From Mesocentrotus franciscanus (Eukaryota; Echinodermata; Echinoidea; Camarodonta; Strongylocentrotidae), in the NCBI GenBank assembly GCA_037976565.1, contig CP137680.1:30835694-30899693 (forward strand): a DNA stretch of 64,000 nucleotides, read 5' to 3'. Positions within the stretch are counted from its first letter, which is position 1; the number at the start of each line of letters is the position of its first letter. This document shows, piece after piece, positions 60,501 to 63,498 of this stretch. Under the pieces are notes generated by a model that worked only from the letters and a program-made list of their open reading frames with translations, was not told where the DNA came from and made no database searches. Both the position numbers and the translations under genes were made by a program.

Positions 60501-63498
60501 TGAGAGATGAATAACTCACAGTTCAAAGATATGGGATCATATGTGTGTGTGGTTTGACAGTATCCATTTGAATGATGTCATAAGATATGCAATTTATCTT
60601 GGTTTCAGCATACATGTACATGTATTTTAAATCATTCAGATTATTACAAAGTCAGTTTATAATAGAAAAAATACTCTTAGAAATGGAAGTTAAGCTTATG
60701 AGAAGGTTTTTTGCAAACATTTTGATGTAGATGGGTTTGATTAACTTTGAATTGTTTTATTCTACAGAGTGAGGTAGGACCTGATGGTAACAGCCAGAGA
60801 TGGAACTCACTAGAGCTGGTCAAAGGATCGTACGGTCATCTAGACTTAGCCAAAGACATTGCAGAGATCAAGTTTGACCGTCCAGTACCAGTCAAGGAAG
60901 GAGTGAAGTATGCTGTCAGATTACGTAACCACGGTAACAGGACAGTGAATGGAGACGGTGGTATGACCCATGTGAAGTGTCCAGATGGAGTGACGTTCTC
61001 ATTCAGTTTATGTAGACTGAGCAGTAATGGGACCAGTCAGACTAGGGGACAGATTCCTCAGATTCTATACTACAAGTAAGAATAATGAATATGTAGAAGT
61101 ACATGTACATGTAATCTATTTATGATGAACTAGGAGAATTGCATTAATGTTGATACTATTGGTACCCATTACCTCTCTGAGATGTGCTTTGGATATAAGC
61201 ACTCTTGATAGGGGAATCCCCAAAAGTTTCCTGAAAAGCTTCCAAGTTCATTAATTTGTTCTGGTTTAACATTTCAATGTATGAGAGCAAACACAAAGAT
61301 TTATATTTGCATACTTTATTCAGAAAGTCAATTGAGTATAAAGAGCAGAACTCAGTCGACACAAAGTGAAAAAGTGCACATGTAAATTATATTGTGTGAT
61401 GCTCGTTGCTTAAATTAATTGCTAGAAAATAACTGATTTTATCGAAACTCCCACTGATGAAAAGATAATGATGTAGCTCCTTTCAGAAAGTTATTTCAAG
61501 TCATATATGAGTGTATGATGAGGTGGTGAATTTCTTGAAGAAAAGAGATAATTTATCTCCTTCTAAAGTAAAGTACAGTCAAACCTGCTTTAGCGACCAC
61601 CTGTATAGAAAGACCACCTGTCTACAACAACCACATTTTTTGTTTCCCTTGAAATTGGTTTGTCATTGAAACATGTACTAAAGGAACCTGTATACATAAA
61701 GACCACCTGCCTATAAAGACCACATTTCTTGTCTCCCTTGGATGGTCTTTATAGACGCGTTTCACTGTATAATATATATTTTGTTTATTGTTTGTATAGT
61801 ACTGCAGCTGAGAACGAGACCCAGAGAGTAGAGCCTAAATCACAGGTTGTTGAACAACAAGCAAGGATTAATGTACTCTCTATCATGACAACCATCGTCA
61901 AGGCAGCTAGTGATCTACTCAAGAAAGCCGAGGGTTGTCAAGGTAAATCTGTCTGTTTGATCTGTCACATAATAAATTGTTCTATTTCTTTTATATGTTG
62001 TACAACTTATACCCCACTAAAATTGGACTTAAATGCATAGTACTTTTATGTAGTTTCTTTTTTTTTGCACTAGCGCGCCTTGAGCATTTGATTTCAAGTA
62101 GATTTGGCACCTTACAAATCTTATATTAGAATTATTGTTATTATTAAACACACAGATGCAGTATCACTTTGTGAGGGTCTTATATGGTTTCGTATGTTAA
62201 ATGCATATTCTGAGAGATGTCATTGTCTTGTCATGTTAAGTTGCCATTTGTGGCCTTATGGTTGCAGTATTTTTAATATGACTTTTTCATTTCAGTTTCT
62301 CTGGCTATACATTCAGACCATTTACAGCTGTATGATAGGCAAACTTGGAAGTCTCTGAAATTTAGAGATTACCTACATGTATATGGTTTCCACAAAAATA
62401 TGAACACATTCAGTACATAACTCTTTAGGGATTTGGGAGTTATTTTGTCAAAGAATTATCTAGGTTTCCTAGTTGGAAACAATAGAAAACACTTTTCTTT
62501 TTCAATTCAGTCATTTTGATTGATCATTTTCTTGTTGACTGTTTCTTTCAGATCTAGAGATTCCTGCCACCTTCACATCATCTCACCTCTTCTCACAGCT
62601 ACTACCTCTAGTCCTAGCTTACATTGGTCCTGTTACTTCAGCTGATCCTAAGGTAAGGTCTGGTCTAGTCCTAGTGTACATTGGTCCTGTTACTTCAGCT
62701 GATCCTAAAGTAAGGCCTGGTCTAGTCCTAGCTTACATTGGTTCTGTTACTTCAGCTGATCCTAAAGTAAGGCCTGGTCTAGTCCTAGCTTACATTGTTC
62801 CTGTTAATTCAGCTGATCCTAAAGTAAGGCCTGGTCTAGTCCTAGCTTACATTGGTCCTATTACTTCAGCTGAACCTAAGGTTATGCTTCAGCCATACCT
62901 CCCTCTGTCTGCCATGTTTGAAAAGTGACAACACTCTCTCCATAGAGAAAATTTCACTTTGTTTGATGGTGCTTTCAGGATCGACATTTCTATCAGGAAT
63001 ATGTATTTGAGAACGAATTGAGAATGCATAGAATAACACGAGACAGCTTACCTACAGTCCTAGATATATGCTTTCCTATCAGAGGATGAGATGACATCAT
63101 TGATATGTGCTCTGTATTGACTGATAAATGCAACAAATTGGGATAAGATAGGTTCTGTTACTTAGGTGCTTGTTGTTGGTTTTAATAAAATAAAAAGGAA
63201 CCACAATATTTATTTTTACTGTAATTTTTTTTACTGTGTGATACAATGCGATAATATAATCCTGTTGTTTTTTTGCTATCAGAGTGCTGTCCAGGTCTTG
63301 GATCTCTTGAAGGACCTCCTCCCTCCAGTGGCTTCCATCAATCAACAATTTGCTCCGCCCACTCCACCTGTCAATCAAAGTACAGATAGTTGCAATGGCC
63401 AATCAGCAGCAGACATTCATACTATCACAACCTCCATGCATTACGCTGTGGTAGAGTGTGATCATCCATACAAGCCTGCTACTGTGGCAAACTACAAG
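13131..63498 (+). CDS. MYCBP2 / Highwire / RPM-1 ortholog, E3 ubiquitin ligase (first 37 exons, 3' end outside window)
   Basis: Giant PHR protein: an atypical RING-Cys-relay E3 ligase acting with FBXO45 in neurons to control axon growth, synapse formation and degeneration. The 37 exons sum to 6000 nt, the first 2000 residues; human MYCBP2 has about 4,650. In order: lysine-rich N-terminus (to about 75), helical region (about 150-310), RCC1-like repeats (about 507-686 and 842-1000) split by an acidic and cysteine-rich insert (about 690-770), PHR domain 1 (about 1176-1327), linker, PHR domain 2 (about 1688-1847), then a conserved segment with HYAVVE and HPYKPA. Filamin-like, DOC and catalytic RING/Cys-relay regions are not in the window. 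Start ATG at 13131 follows an in-frame TAG at 13083. All introns are GT-AG. Several exon ends are tandemly repeated into introns; see separate entries. Confidence 0.95.
13612..14247. mobile_element. Fold-back transposon, Mutator-like (618 bp, 9-bp target duplication)
   Basis: The element 13621-14238 is flanked by a 9-bp direct repeat GCTACGAGT (13612-13620, 14239-14247). Almost all of it is one inverted repeat with arms of about 300 bp: ends TCACTCCGGGAGCTCC and TAACTCCAGGGAGCTCC. The loop is about 25 bp (13927-13950). The 9-bp duplication with long inverted repeats suggests a Mutator-like (or Merlin-like) non-autonomous element. Intron 1 of MYCBP2. Confidence 0.9.
14954..15017 (+). CDS. MYCBP2 exon 2
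   Basis: 64 nt: one base completing glycine, then 21 codons RKSPTNDKKKKKNEKKG and on to SDQK. The basic run corresponds to the KKKLKRKQKSKSK region of human MYCBP2, a probable nuclear-localisation-like stretch. Acceptor TTTTTTAAG, donor GTGAGT. A 19.1 kb intron follows. Confidence 0.82.
15920..16070. repeat. Polypyrimidine (TCT-rich) tract
   Basis: About 150 bases of almost pure C and T, dominated by TCT, TTC and CCT words, within intron 2. Long homopurine/homopyrimidine mirror-like tracts can form triplex DNA. Confidence 0.8.
16438..16470. repeat. C8-T11-G9 hairpin
   Basis: A run of C, a run of T and a run of G within 33 bases, bordered by CTCC and GGA; same design as 5871-5897. Intron 2. 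Confidence 0.7.
17259..17802. mobile_element. Kolobok-like MITE family, copy 1 (536 bp)
   Basis: Flanked by TTAA (17259-17262, 17799-17802). Ends AGATACTATGTCCCTTTTGC and, in complement, AGGTACTACCGGTATGTCCC. TTAA duplication and AG/CT termini fit the Kolobok superfamily rather than piggyBac, whose ends start with CC. It is about 90 percent similar by eye to 30716-31242 in the opposite orientation. Confidence 0.85.
17947..18140. repeat. Dispersed repeat, possible SINE (copy 2)
   Basis: Same family as 8730-8900: TTTTTACAGACGGATATCAA, TGATTATTTACGTCTGGG and CTTTAACGTCACCATCC followed by GGTTTCAAACCGGGGTC, a B-box-like word. A GT microsatellite precedes it. Confidence 0.65.
18178..18371. mobile_element. 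TTAA-flanked MITE (AGCC ends), copy 1
   Basis: 194 bp, bordered by TTAA, ends AGCCTATCTGCACTAGTTTG and, in complement, AGCCCCACTGCACTACTT. Body words GGATTAGACCTCCC and CACTGACAGGTGGTTATCTC are shared with the copy at 19644. Kolobok-like by its duplication and termini. Confidence 0.85.
19644..19851. mobile_element. TTAA-flanked MITE (AGCC ends), copy 2
   Basis: 208 bp in the same orientation as 18178-18371, about 1.3 kb apart, with the same ends and body. The extra length comes from ACATGTA insertions, showing that TACATGTA words spread inside an existing element. Confidence 0.85.
19890..20200 (+). mobile_element. tRNA-like SINE family, longest copy
   Basis: Head AGTGGTTCATTCATTTGAG and B box-like GGGTTTGATTCCCAG at tRNA-like spacing, body CACTAATGTCCTTTGGCAAG, GGGTACCTGG and ATGCTCCCCAGGG, tail TGTAAAGCGCTTTTTTAA. 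Related copies: 49690, 52490 and, inverted, 50735. Confidence 0.75.
20341..20771. mobile_element. DNA transposon remnant with 14-bp perfect inverted ends (419 bp)
   Basis: The element 20347-20765 begins CAGAGATGCCAACC and ends with the exact complement. It is flanked by the direct repeat TCTCAT (20341-20346, 20766-20771). The CAGAGATGCC end resembles hAT elements, though the 6-bp duplication is shorter than the usual 8. It contains a 26-base poly-T, tandem TACGAT words and no coding frame. Confidence 0.85.
21893..22358. repeat. Unit bordered by 19-bp direct repeats, with CRE palindrome
   Basis: ATACAACGTTTCTTTATAC occurs at both borders (about 21893 and 22338), and a related inverted word lies at 21682. 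Inside, 22028-22071 is a near-perfect 44-bp palindrome with TGACGTCA at each end, and 22165-22270 is another foldback (GAAATTATGGAT / ATCCATAATTTC). Probably a composite mobile element of unknown type. Confidence 0.6.
25862..26400. repeat. 40-bp minisatellite with 80-bp higher-order period
   Basis: About thirteen imperfect copies of a unit like GTAGGGAGACAAGATGACAG then AGGGATACGTTCACAT. From 25941 to 26101 the variant units alternate so that the word GGGATACGTT returns every 80 bp. Intron 2. Confidence 0.9.
26450..26790. repeat. Unclassified repeat-like segment
   Basis: Follows ATT-rich sequence. Contains CACACCGGGGTTTCCCC, GGCCTCCGTTTAACGTCCTG and GACAGAATGTCTTCT. The CTCCGTTTAACGTC and GACAGAATGTC words recall 8730-8900 and 17947-18140 (ACCTTTAACGTC). 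It may be a diverged SINE-like relative; not certain. Confidence 0.4.
28265..28565. repeat. Degenerate tandem repeat of about 120 bp
   Basis: Three diverged units, each with TTCACATGTTACATGGT or ACAAGTTACATGGT, then TTTGTGAAACGTCTGC (or a variant), then GATATGTA. Intron 2. Confidence 0.7.
30716..31242. mobile_element. Kolobok-like MITE family, copy 2 (519 bp, inverted)
   Basis: TTAA at both ends (30716-30719, 31239-31242), termini AGGTACTATGTCCCATTTGC and, in complement, AGATACTATGTCCCTTTTGC. Opposite orientation to 17259-17802, 13 kb away in the same intron, so the unspliced RNA could fold on itself. Confidence 0.85.
31289..31314. repeat. GT microsatellite
   Basis: About 12 GT units following TTTTTT, 45 bp after the Kolobok-like copy. 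Confidence 0.85.
32635..33175. repeat. Diverged tandem array, about 80-bp unit
   Basis: About seven decayed units of the form TTTGTTTAGGC, TTTACCCACACCCTCTTT, AATAGTCTCAATTTGTGT, ACACT. Examples start near 32650, 32735, 32795, 32870, 32955, 33005 and 33130. Intron 2, upstream of exon 3. Confidence 0.75.
34118..34342 (+). CDS. MYCBP2 exon 3
   Basis: 75 codons in phase 0. Contains SFQPPSIELPDNASSF and TYAAVRQCILDRE, aligned with human IPDIKLHSNPSAFNIY and CNVRHCVLEWQ, then an acidic run EEEEEKEDD ending in LIPLPK. Intron 3 (34343-34867) holds nothing I recognise. Confidence 0.92.
34868..35021 (+). CDS. MYCBP2 exon 4
   Basis: Encodes VVGLGLRSVFELIRQTR, then ALQALLDILQGQTPEGL, nearly the same as human VGLCEVFELIKETR and ALLNVLQGQQPEGL. 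Very strong identifier of the gene. Intron 4 (35022-35580) holds nothing I recognise. Confidence 0.95.
35581..35768 (+). CDS. MYCBP2 exon 5
   Basis: 188 nt encoding SLFELLMNLATSPLEND and LSSACLLSLMVAMGNTGK, aligned with human SLFQLLLEI and SCACLFSLVASWGETGR. Helical HEAT/ARM-like region. Intron 5 (35769-36276) contains a polypurine tract and a TA microsatellite. Confidence 0.94.
35825..36089. repeat. Polypurine tract, (AGGAC)n and (TA)24
   Basis: About 210 bases almost only A and G, including five AGGAC units near 35905, then AGAGAG, followed by a TA run at 36041-36089. In intron 5, about 190 bp upstream of exon 6. Prone to triplex and cruciform structures. Confidence 0.9.
36277..36415 (+). 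CDS. MYCBP2 exon 6
   Basis: 46 codons plus one base: VPAIIVALQRSVHALLVGK, as in human VPTILNSLQRSVQAVLVGK, then a less conserved end TWSIPGLSL. The last 64 bases plus donor are repeated twice more downstream with a 74-bp period. Only the first donor is usable, because reading on meets TGA. Confidence 0.92.
36352..36573 (+). repeat. 74-bp tandem triplication across the exon 6 donor
   Basis: Three near-identical 74-bp units begin at 36352, 36426 and 36500. Each carries the end of exon 6 and a copy of the GTGAGT or GTGAGA donor (GT at 36416, 36490, 36564). 74 is not a multiple of three and unit 1 runs into TGA after the donor, so use of donors 2 or 3 truncates the protein. Confidence 0.93.
37086..37198 (+). 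CDS. MYCBP2 exon 7
   Basis: 113 nt encoding SDGRYLYIHGDKGLRKIGSG and YSGTIR, aligned with human FFLYLLCKDGLYKIGSGYSGTVR. Ends in phase 0 before GTAAGC. Intron 7 contains a G-run at 37560 and, at its end, two extra copies of the start of exon 8. Confidence 0.94.
37899..38267 (+). repeat. 123-bp in-frame tandem triplication across the exon 8 acceptor
   Basis: Three units start at 37899, 38022 and 38145, each preceded by CCCTACAG. Units 1 and 2 repeat the first 84 bases of exon 8 followed by 39 bases of intron tail. 123 bp is 41 codons and no stop occurs, so acceptors 1, 2 and 3 all keep the reading frame, adding 82, 41 or 0 residues. A degenerate partial unit precedes 37899. Confidence 0.93.
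38145..38322 (+). CDS. MYCBP2 exon 8
   Basis: 178 nt from the third of three equivalent acceptors. Encodes GELYACNEDFYPSERGWLGF and NQLLFK, corresponding to human GHIYNSTSRIRNRKEKKSWLGYAQGYLLY. I chose the third acceptor because it gives the family's usual length. A MITE begins about 15 bp after the donor. Confidence 0.9.
38338..38532. mobile_element. Fold-back MITE, Kolobok-like (GGGNAAGTCCACCCTGATAT)
   Basis: Almost the entire 195 bp is an inverted repeat of about 95-bp arms, with ends GGGAAAGTCCACCCTGATAT and its complement, bordered by TTAA on the right and a decayed TGTAA on the left. TTAA duplication and an AG-type terminus suggest a Kolobok-like origin. A related right end occurs near 27540-27595. 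Located in intron 8. Confidence 0.8.
39060..39127 (+). CDS. MYCBP2 exon 9
   Basis: Encodes ACSSSGLFFSDGINLGIL and TSVTD. Matches the human stretch ILFTDGEYINQIA. 68 nt, GTAAGT donor. Intron 9 (39128-39787) holds nothing I recognise. Confidence 0.9.
39788..39941 (+). CDS. MYCBP2 exon 10
   Basis: 154 nt encoding DTFVVHTLGSLSAFSVGVG and ELQAKLARKCLMAYGDAM; human has FVVRIFATSTEP and QLKLARKCLHACG. Intron 10 (39942-40472) holds nothing I recognise. Confidence 0.93.
40473..40549 (+). CDS. MYCBP2 exon 11
   Basis: 77 nt encoding PGTNEEIVMVGTGKEFSILK and TSSGK; human GAGREFALMKTANGK. Start of the RCC1-like beta-propeller. Intron 11 (40550-41744) carries a TGTT repeat near 41173, TA repeats at 41300-41360, a SINE-like tail, and a degenerate exon 12 copy. 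Confidence 0.92.
41124..41163 (+). pseudogene. Degenerate copy of the exon 12 acceptor and 5' end
   Basis: CCAGGTGTATCCCATGAGG followed by AAGTCTCAAAGCTTAAAGAAC resembles the start of exon 12 (CCAGGTCTACTTCATGGGG, then AAGTCTCAAAACTTAGGGATC), 617 bp upstream of it. A weaker match is near 41541. It looks like an older case of the exon-end duplications seen at exons 6, 8, 30 and 36. Confidence 0.6.
41296..41362. repeat. TA-rich microsatellite
   Basis: TATATATATATA interrupted by CATG and ACACA words, in intron 11; TGTT repeats at 41173-41197 lie just upstream. Confidence 0.85.
41568..41645. repeat. (AAT)n plus SINE-tail-like module
   Basis: TAATAATAATA microsatellite followed by GGATTTATATAGCGCCTTTTCC, the same module as at 10800 and 50735 in the opposite or same sense. 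Lies 100 bp upstream of exon 12. Confidence 0.6.
41745..41955 (+). CDS. MYCBP2 exon 12 (RCC1-like repeat)
   Basis: 211 nt encoding VYFMGKSQNLGIKQ, KWMELPISRSPSIVQCSTGH and STYFAGTARKGEDGDQ, matching human IYYTGKYQSLGIKQ, KWVELPITKSPKIVHFSVGH and FFTGSASKGEDGE. First clear RCC1-like blade. Intron 12 has a MITE. Confidence 0.95.
42184..42345. mobile_element. Fold-back MITE (GGGNCCCGTTTCACAAA ends)
   Basis: About 160 bp with inverted ends: CTGGGACCCGTTTCACAAA on the left and TTTTGTGAAATGGGGCCCTG on the right, and further pairing inside (TGACAAATGACA with TGTCATTTGTCA). A GTGTTTCACAAAGACT word at 15210 may mark a relative. In intron 12. Confidence 0.75.
42540..42707 (+). CDS. MYCBP2 exon 13 (RCC1-like repeat)
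   Basis: 168 nt encoding VKGRRQMKPSKPVKMLRLDG, SACNNGSTAVVTREGELYLF and GKDVQNAEAST; human has SRRQSKPYKPKKIIKMEG and TACNNGSSSVISKDGELYMFGKD. Intron 13 (42708-43447) holds nothing I recognise. Confidence 0.95.
43448..43606 (+). CDS. MYCBP2 exon 14 (RCC1-like repeat)
   Basis: 159 nt encoding LVTELKGTPIKEVALGKAH and LYTFGISNKGQCGRG; human LVTDLKGHFVTQVAMGKAH and WTFGVNNKGQCGRD. A canonical RCC1 blade. A SINE-like repeat begins about 35 bp after the donor. Confidence 0.95.
43640..43850 (-). mobile_element. tRNA-derived SINE, copy 1
   Basis: On the minus strand the head at 43790-43850 reads GGTGCATTGGCTCAGTGGTA, GAGCAGTGATC, then CCCGGGTTCAAAACC: pol III A box (TGGCTCAGTGG) and B box-like element at tRNA spacing. 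The body shares GACTGACG, AGTCCTCTC and ATGCCTTACCAAAGGGCACTA with 45175-45390. Intron 14. Confidence 0.8.
44292..44481 (+). CDS. MYCBP2 exon 15 (acidic and cysteine-rich insert)
   Basis: 190 nt. An acidic run (DDVEEEEVEKEEE) precedes CNHDFVTDQCMICTSCGECT, as in human MHKWKLEQCMVCTVCGDCTGYG. The cysteine pairs suggest metal binding. Intron 15 has the second SINE. Confidence 0.94.
45175..45390 (-). mobile_element. tRNA-derived SINE, copy 2
   Basis: Same family as 43640-43850, same orientation. Shared body words TACCAAAGGGCACTAG and GACTTG; the head at the right end carries GTTTCAAACTCCGG as B box and CTCTAACAGTGAGCC as A-box complement. More diverged than copy 1. Intron 15. Confidence 0.75.
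45444..45721 (+). CDS. MYCBP2 exon 16 (cysteine-rich end)
   Basis: 278 nt. Begins ICGCGSGDAGCSKCGMCRAC, matching human ICGCGSGESGCAVCGCCKAC. A low-complexity stretch rich in G, A and N follows, then a basic helix (HLRDAFIRRKVHHRQLDW). The loop region varies in the family. Intron 16 (45722-46225) holds nothing I recognise. Confidence 0.93.
46226..46363 (+). CDS. MYCBP2 exon 17
   Basis: 138 nt encoding GNNSGDDREPERDFGKHV, IHPPGLVTIGTGQTPIKQIT and CGLHHS; human TTYPPGSVRFDCELRAVQVSCGFHHS. The RCC1-like repeats resume here. The donor GTATGA leads into an intron that stays open in frame for 170 codons. Confidence 0.93.
46482..46805 (+). repeat. 18-bp minisatellite, 18 copies
   Basis: Eighteen near-identical copies of an 18-bp unit, GTGTGTAACAAAGGTTCT, without spacers, in intron 17. 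The unit is six codons and free of stops in several frames on both strands. In the exon 17 frame it reads VTKVLC repeated. Confidence 0.95.
47198..47300. repeat. GA and GACA microsatellite
   Basis: AGAGAG runs flank several ACAGACAG and AAAGACAG units, a purine-rich compound microsatellite in intron 17, about 120 bp upstream of exon 18. It may affect nearby splicing; otherwise unremarkable. Confidence 0.85.
47420..47501 (+). CDS. MYCBP2 exon 18 (RCC1-like repeat)
   Basis: 82 nt encoding VVLLENGEVYAFGLGNHGQL and GQRDSANR; human VVLMENGDVYTFGYGQHGQLGHGD. A textbook RCC1 blade. Intron 18 (47502-48035) holds nothing I recognise. Confidence 0.95.
48036..48150 (+). CDS. MYCBP2 exon 19 (RCC1-like repeat)
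   Basis: 115 nt encoding SSPVKIPLDEKVTQVAAGSN and HSVLLTETGRVYTCGSFQ; human QVTAGSNHTAVLLMDGQVFTFGSFS. Intron 19 (48151-48816) has one TACATGTA cluster but nothing else I recognise. Confidence 0.95.
48817..49036 (+). CDS. MYCBP2 exon 20 (RCC1-like repeat end)
   Basis: 220 nt encoding KGQLCRPVQEENNAAGAVSH, RRATWIDACGDRTFVKIDEA and LISPKMLTDSLVFA; human KGQLGRPILD, RKATWIGASGDQTFLRIDEALINSHVLATSEIFA. Closes the propeller. Confidence 0.95.
49690..49870 (+). mobile_element. tRNA-like SINE family with CTTTGGCAAG body (copy at exon 21)
   Basis: Head TAGTGGTCGAGTGGATACG, then body CACTAATGTCCTTTGGCAAG and CCAGGCTCGGGTAAAAGTG. Shares the body with 19890-20190 (CACTAATGTCCTTTGGCAAG) and 52490-52690. 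It ends about 15 bp before the exon 21 acceptor, so it may supply part of the polypyrimidine or branch region. Confidence 0.75.
49885..50035 (+). CDS. MYCBP2 exon 21
   Basis: 151 nt encoding ILPNDETVSSVKCLMLNRKD, GSCTSF and FKGCSVCLDPFYRVLWR; human FKCLLINKVDGSCKTF and FGVCLDPVYDVIWR. Intron 21 (50036-50409) holds nothing I recognise. Confidence 0.95.
50410..50720 (+). CDS. MYCBP2 exon 22
   Basis: 311 nt encoding SYNPLLHQIQCFNIL, a serine/threonine/proline-rich loop, ALNVLACLDSLTASREAGL and QSVAKIYTKEDFSIVNRFEG, the last entering PHR domain 1; human AVMKVYSKEDYSVVNRFES. A SINE-like tail begins 14 bp after the donor. Confidence 0.95.
50735..51000 (-). mobile_element. SINE-like element with ATATAGCGC tail
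   Basis: ATAATAATA, TATATAGCGCTTAATAC and AAGCGCTTTACAAAT at its left, then ACACAATGTATGCACATTCTCC, CTGGGGAGCATTCCAGCC and GGGTACCCATTTAAC, all complementary to words at 19990-20190. So it is the same family in opposite orientation. Intron 22. Confidence 0.75.
52079..52206 (+). CDS. MYCBP2 exon 23 (PHR domain 1)
   Basis: 128 nt encoding YGGGWGYSGHSVEAVRFCPD and [20 protein letters not shown]; human [40 protein letters not shown]. PHR domains are beta-sandwiches that bind partners such as FBXO45. Confidence 0.97.
52490..52690 (+). mobile_element. SINE-like element, diverged copy
   Basis: Head GTATGGTGGAATAGTCATC with a B-box-like GGTTTGAATCC, then TTCTTTACCAAGACA, GTGAATGGATACC and AGCACTATATAGCAG. 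Same layout as the copies at 19890 and 49690. Intron 23. Confidence 0.65.
52871..52962 (+). CDS. MYCBP2 exon 24 (PHR domain 1)
   Basis: 92 nt encoding VYDLGPKGGEYELDGEWMAE and SDDITFDCGAR; human LFELGPDGGDHETDGDLLAETDVLAYDCAAR. Intron 24 holds the 701-bp hAT element. Confidence 0.96.
53495..54195. mobile_element. Non-autonomous hAT transposon (701 bp, 8-bp target duplication)
   Basis: Flanked by identical 8-bp repeats GTCTAAAG (53487-53494 and 54196-54203). Ends TAGTGCTGTGAT and, in complement, TAGTGTTGTAAT. Subterminal repeats of the words AACCGTCCGG and GTTTAACCG occur near both ends, as in hAT transposase-binding regions. The centre has a 24-base poly-T and no transposase frame. In intron 24. 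Confidence 0.93.
54318..54452 (+). CDS. MYCBP2 exon 25 (PHR domain 1)
   Basis: 135 nt encoding EKFPILFEEPVPLTAGNWYV, AWARVNGPSSDCGSSGQG and TVTTEDQ across the junction; human EPVLLQAGWWYVAWARVSGPSSDCGSHGQASITTDD. Confidence 0.97.
54469..54690. repeat. CT and TCTG microsatellite
   Basis: CTCTCTCT followed by long runs of TCTG and CTGT units, about 220 bp, starting about 15 bp after the exon 25 donor. Pyrimidine-rich and likely length-polymorphic. Confidence 0.9.
55081..55164 (+). CDS. MYCBP2 exon 26 (PHR domain 1 end)
   Basis: 84 nt encoding [20 protein letters not shown] and QIPQILYR; human [28 protein letters not shown]. Intron 26 (55165-55901) holds nothing I recognise. Confidence 0.97.
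55902..55998 (+). CDS. MYCBP2 exon 27
   Basis: 97 nt encoding MPQPDANNFRGQ and SHGEPVHILSSSFSSSVSP; human SEPVHILKRSFARTVS. Intron 27 (55999-56569) carries a short tandem word, AAGTAGGAAGTCTAGGGTCC, twice at 56209-56285. Confidence 0.93.
56570..56762 (+). CDS. MYCBP2 exon 28
   Basis: 193 nt encoding EVFESLLKLLQWSWTTF and SACLRLLRSHVCEIYP; human ECFESLLSILHWSWTTL and CCLRLLRVYTCEIYP. Intron 28 (56763-57094) holds nothing I recognise. Confidence 0.95.
57095..57393 (+). CDS. MYCBP2 exon 29
   Basis: 299 nt encoding LPECISMTCDLLKQILGE and VEECHHTFVQCFHAFYPTPQ, LKWVFLCDLLN; human LAECIGKTRTLLRKILSE and LQECHNTFTACFHSFYPTPALQWACLCDLLN. Intron 29 has an 11-G run at 57653. Confidence 0.96.
57767..58033 (+). 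CDS. MYCBP2 exon 30
   Basis: 89 codons, phase 0 at both ends: LLAAVLEALCDSTVKLTKVL, PIL, a proline-rich loop, then FPELVVHMEDRVQ; human LLAAVMSALCHTSVKLTSIFPI and FPLLVAHMEKLSQ. Its last bases and donor recur downstream in intron 30. Confidence 0.95.
58007..58410 (+). repeat. Repeated copies of the exon 30 end and donor
   Basis: GTAGTTCACATGGAAGAT occurs at 58007 (in exon 30), 58126, 58240 and 58381, each followed by a GTACA(G/A) or similar end and a GTNAGTT donor-like word with the same intron bases (TCATC or ACATC). Spacing is 119, 114 and 141 bp, with G-rich filler and a GATAG microsatellite (58320-58360). Reading past the first donor meets TAA, so the first donor is the functional one. 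Confidence 0.9.
58631..58726 (+). CDS. MYCBP2 exon 31
   Basis: 32 codons, DEGVVALNTSFQEILDKLLI and LLTTPVTEALDK; human SGMTSFREVLEKMLVIVVLPVRNSL. Intron 31 (58727-59381) holds nothing I recognise. Confidence 0.93.
59382..59477 (+). CDS. MYCBP2 exon 32
   Basis: 32 codons, KQQCLPSTLVKNASRLLTCI and VSELSAMACINE; human SSHLVSNTCGLLASIVSELTASAL. Intron 32 (59478-59949) holds nothing I recognise. Confidence 0.93.
59950..60153 (+). CDS. MYCBP2 exon 33 (PHR domain 2)
   Basis: 68 codons: RFTRVSQNRGWSTGNGTPDA, VCFSVDKPGIMIAGFCVYGG and YNYELELLDG; human RFTKTSQGRSWNTGNGSPDAICFSVDKPGIVVVGFSVYGG. Very highly conserved. Intron 33 (60154-60767) holds nothing I recognise. Confidence 0.97.
60768..61075 (+). 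CDS. MYCBP2 exon 34 (PHR domain 2 end)
   Basis: 308 nt encoding RWNSLELVKGSYGHLDLAKD, YAVRLRNHGNRTVNGDGGMT, CPDGVTFSFSLCRLSSNGTS and QTRGQIPQILYY; human LRNYGSRTANGDGGMTTVQCPDGVTFTFSTCSLSSNGTNQTRGQIPQILYY. Confidence 0.97.
61574..61770. mobile_element. Tc1/mariner-type MITE, copy 2
   Basis: TA then CAGTCAAACCTGC at the left, TTTCACTG then TA at the right; 197 bp. Internal AAGACCACCTG and TTGTTTCCCTTGAAA are shared with the copy at 63516. It ends 30 bp upstream of the exon 35 start, within the usual branch-point zone. Intron 34. Confidence 0.85.
61800..61942 (+). CDS. MYCBP2 exon 35
   Basis: 143 nt encoding NTAAENETQRVEPKSQVVEQ and INVLSIMTTIVKAASDLLKK; human CSRALSVVSTVVRASKDLLHR. Intron 35 has a SINE-tail-like module at 62075-62152. 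Confidence 0.93.
62075..62152. repeat. SINE-tail-like module
   Basis: GCGCGCCTTGAGCATTTGA, GGCACCTTACAAATC and then ATTATTGTTATTATT. The layout (a GCGC word, a TTACAAAT word, ATT repeats) is the same as the tails at 20170 and 50735. Intron 35. Confidence 0.5.
62552..62652 (+). CDS. MYCBP2 exon 36
   Basis: 101 nt encoding DLEIPATFTSSHLFSQLLP and LVLAYIGPVTSADPK; human SSSLFSMLLPLIIAYIGPVAAAIPK. Its end is tandemly repeated into the intron with a 57-bp period, in frame. Confidence 0.93.
62608..62883 (+). repeat. 57-bp in-frame tandem array across the exon 36 donor
   Basis: Five units start at 62608, 62665, 62722, 62779 and 62836. Each repeats LVLAYIGPVTSADPK, with GTAAGG donors at 62653, 62710, 62767 and 62824; the fifth donor is decayed to GTTATG. 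57 bp is 19 codons and all copies are open, so each donor keeps the frame into exon 37. Confidence 0.94.
63283..63498 (+). CDS. MYCBP2 exon 37 (last in window)
   Basis: 72 codons: SAVQVLDLLKDLLPPVASIN, QQFAPPTPPVNQSTDS and HYAVVECDHPYKPATVANYK; human GLVQQLLPSVAILNQKYAPPAFNPNQSTDS and HYAVIESEHPYKPACVMHYK. Donor GTTAGA; the gene continues beyond the window. Confidence 0.96.
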
